A stretch of DNA of 64,000 nucleotides from assembly GCA_963767645.1 (NCBI GenBank), contig CAVYEW010000010.1, positions 1-64,000 of the forward strand, in the 5' to 3' direction. Below the pieces are notes generated by a model. It saw only the letters and a list, made by a program, of their open reading frames with translations, was not told where the DNA came from and did no database searches. A program made the position numbers and the translations under genes. Below, piece by piece: positions 63,281 through 64,000 of this stretch. Each line of letters begins with the position of its first letter. The first letter of the stretch is position 1. Source of the stretch: DATFDN01 sp963767645. Lineage in GTDB: Bacteria > Pseudomonadota > Alphaproteobacteria > Acetobacterales > Acetobacteraceae.

Positions 63281-63703
63281 CTACGCGGCTCCGCCGGGGT
63301 ACTGCGCCCCCTGATCCTGGTCCTCCAGGCGGAATGCGTCGGCGATCCGCCTGACGCTTCCGCTGGCGTCGACGAGCAGCACGTCGAACCGGACGCCGGC
63401 CGCACCCCAATCCGGATGCTCCGCCAGGACGATCTCCGCTGCCGCGATCAGCCGCTTGCGCTGGCGCGCGGGCAGCGCCCCGGCGGCTTCTGACAGGGTC
63501 GGGCGGGCCTTCACCTCGACCACTGCCAGCAGGCCGTCCTTCTCGGCAAGCAAGTCGAGCTCGCCCGCCTTGGTCCGCAGCCGGCGCGCGCGCACGACCC
63601 ATCCGTCGCGTTCCAGCGCGCCGCACGCCGCCGCTTCCGCGTCCATCCCGAGCGCGTGGGCGCGGCTGCCCCGCCGCTCTCTGCCGCTCGTCGGGAGGCT
63701 CAC
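63281..63703 (-). CDS. yraN: YraN-family (UPF0102) nuclease-fold protein
   Basis: 140 residues from a GTG at 63703 that overlaps the stop of the upstream gene (GTGA). UPF0102 features: RRLRTKAGELDLLAEKDGLL with the Glu-Asp metal pair, then AVVEVKARPTLSEAAGALPA with the ExK motif, and the conserved GVRFDVLLVD. The fold is that of Holliday-junction-resolvase-like nucleases; the cellular role is unknown. It is usually a conserved chromosomal gene, which supports a chromosomal origin for this end of the window. Confidence 0.88.
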   Translation of the reverse strand: MSLPTSGRERRGSRAHALGMDAEAAACGALERDGWVVRARRLRTKAGELDLLAEKDGLLAVVEVKARPTLSEAAGALPARQRKRLIAAAEIVLAEHPDWGAAGVRFDVLLVDASGSVRRIADAFRLEDQDQGAQYPGGAA

Positions 63704-64000
63704 CCGGCGCGGAATTTCCGCAGCGCCGTCTCGTCAAAGGCGATGCCAAAGCCGGGCGCGTCCGACAGCACGATCTCGCCCTTCTCCACTGGCGGCACGT
63801 TCTGGAACAGTTTCAGCATCCACGGCATGTACTCGACCGTCAGCCCGTTCGGGATGGCCGCGATCAGATGCGCGTGGAATTCGGGGATCAGGTGGCCGAC
63901 CACCGGCAGGTTGAACGCCTCGGCCATGCCGGCGACCTTCAGCCAGGGCGTGACTCCGCCGACCCGCACCAGGTCGATCATCACGATATCGACCGAGCGC
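63700..64000 (-). CDS. Enolase-superfamily (mandelate racemase/muconate lactonizing enzyme) protein, 3' part
   Basis: The last 99 or so codons of a gene that begins beyond the right edge. DIVMIDLVRVGGVTPWLKVA matches the sixth to seventh barrel strands, and PVVGHLIPEFHAHLIAAIPN holds the conserved His that acts as general acid or base in the mandelate racemase subgroup. The C-terminal capping part ends GFGIAFDETALRKF. It acts on an acid sugar or hydroxy acid. It is translationally coupled to yraN. Confidence 0.8.
   Translation of the reverse strand, partial: RSVDIVMIDLVRVGGVTPWLKVAGMAEAFNLPVVGHLIPEFHAHLIAAIPNGLTVEYMPWMLKLFQNVPPVEKGEIVLSDAPGFGIAFDETALRKFRAG

Overview
The window is high-GC alphaproteobacterial DNA. 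Several features suggest a member of the Acetobacteraceae or a close relative, although no marker gene proves it: the gene order DUF1285-NUDIX-DUF6111-cca, the MoxR-DUF58-DUF4159 operon, the divergent ccmAB/acnA pair, and the many orphan TRAP and ABC binding proteins.

It falls into two parts that meet at a tRNA-Arg(CCU) gene (14573-14645, minus strand). To the left (1 to about 14570) lies an integrated, plasmid-like mobile element. It holds typical alphaproteobacterial plasmid genes (DUF736, DUF2493, a Toprim/DUF7146 protein, a large ParB-like protein, a SRAP peptidase relic), a nest of insertion sequences (IS6 remnant, IS66, internally deleted IS21 derivative), and a serine recombinase relic. 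Next come a probable replication origin (facing DnaA boxes, an AT-rich stretch, two 40-bp iteron-like repeats), a winged-helix replication-type protein and a tyrosine integrase beside the tRNA. The element is decaying: ParB-like, Toprim, SRAP, IS6 and recombinase genes all carry frameshifts, stop codons or insertions.

To the right (14573-64000) is chromosome. In order: a tRNA-maturation/NUDIX operon; a divergent four-gene MoxR/DUF58/DUF4159/VWA-like membrane operon; a TspO-like protein and an ankyrin protein; an FMN-dependent hydroxy-acid dehydrogenase and a zinc alcohol dehydrogenase. A complete glycerol-3-phosphate module follows (ugpQ-glpD divergent from ugpBAEC). Then come an acyl-CoA dehydrogenase with a truncated CoA-transferase, a promoter and 24-codon leader with hairpins ahead of asd, a deacetylase, a cupin, ACC deaminase and a CitE-like CoA lyase.

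The metabolically most interesting stretch is 40427-50664. A five-gene minus-strand operon (TcuA-like tricarballylate dehydrogenase, MmgE/PrpD, TRAP binding protein, acyl-CoA dehydrogenase, CaiB-type CoA-transferase) is flanked by the CitE-like lyase, a PrpF-like isomerase and a fumarase/adenylosuccinate-lyase-superfamily enzyme. Together they look like an uncharacterised route for a tricarboxylate or branched dicarboxylate, for example tricarballylate or aconitate to itaconate to acetyl-CoA plus pyruvate. That reading is inference.

The last part has a peptide-type ABC binding protein divergent from an amidohydrolase, a truncated ABC permease, ccmAB, acnA, an Uma2 protein, REP-like palindromes, a small secreted protein, and a large CadC-type/cyclase-like/ATPase/TPR regulator split by one in-frame TGA. 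It ends with yraN and the 3' part of an enolase-superfamily gene.
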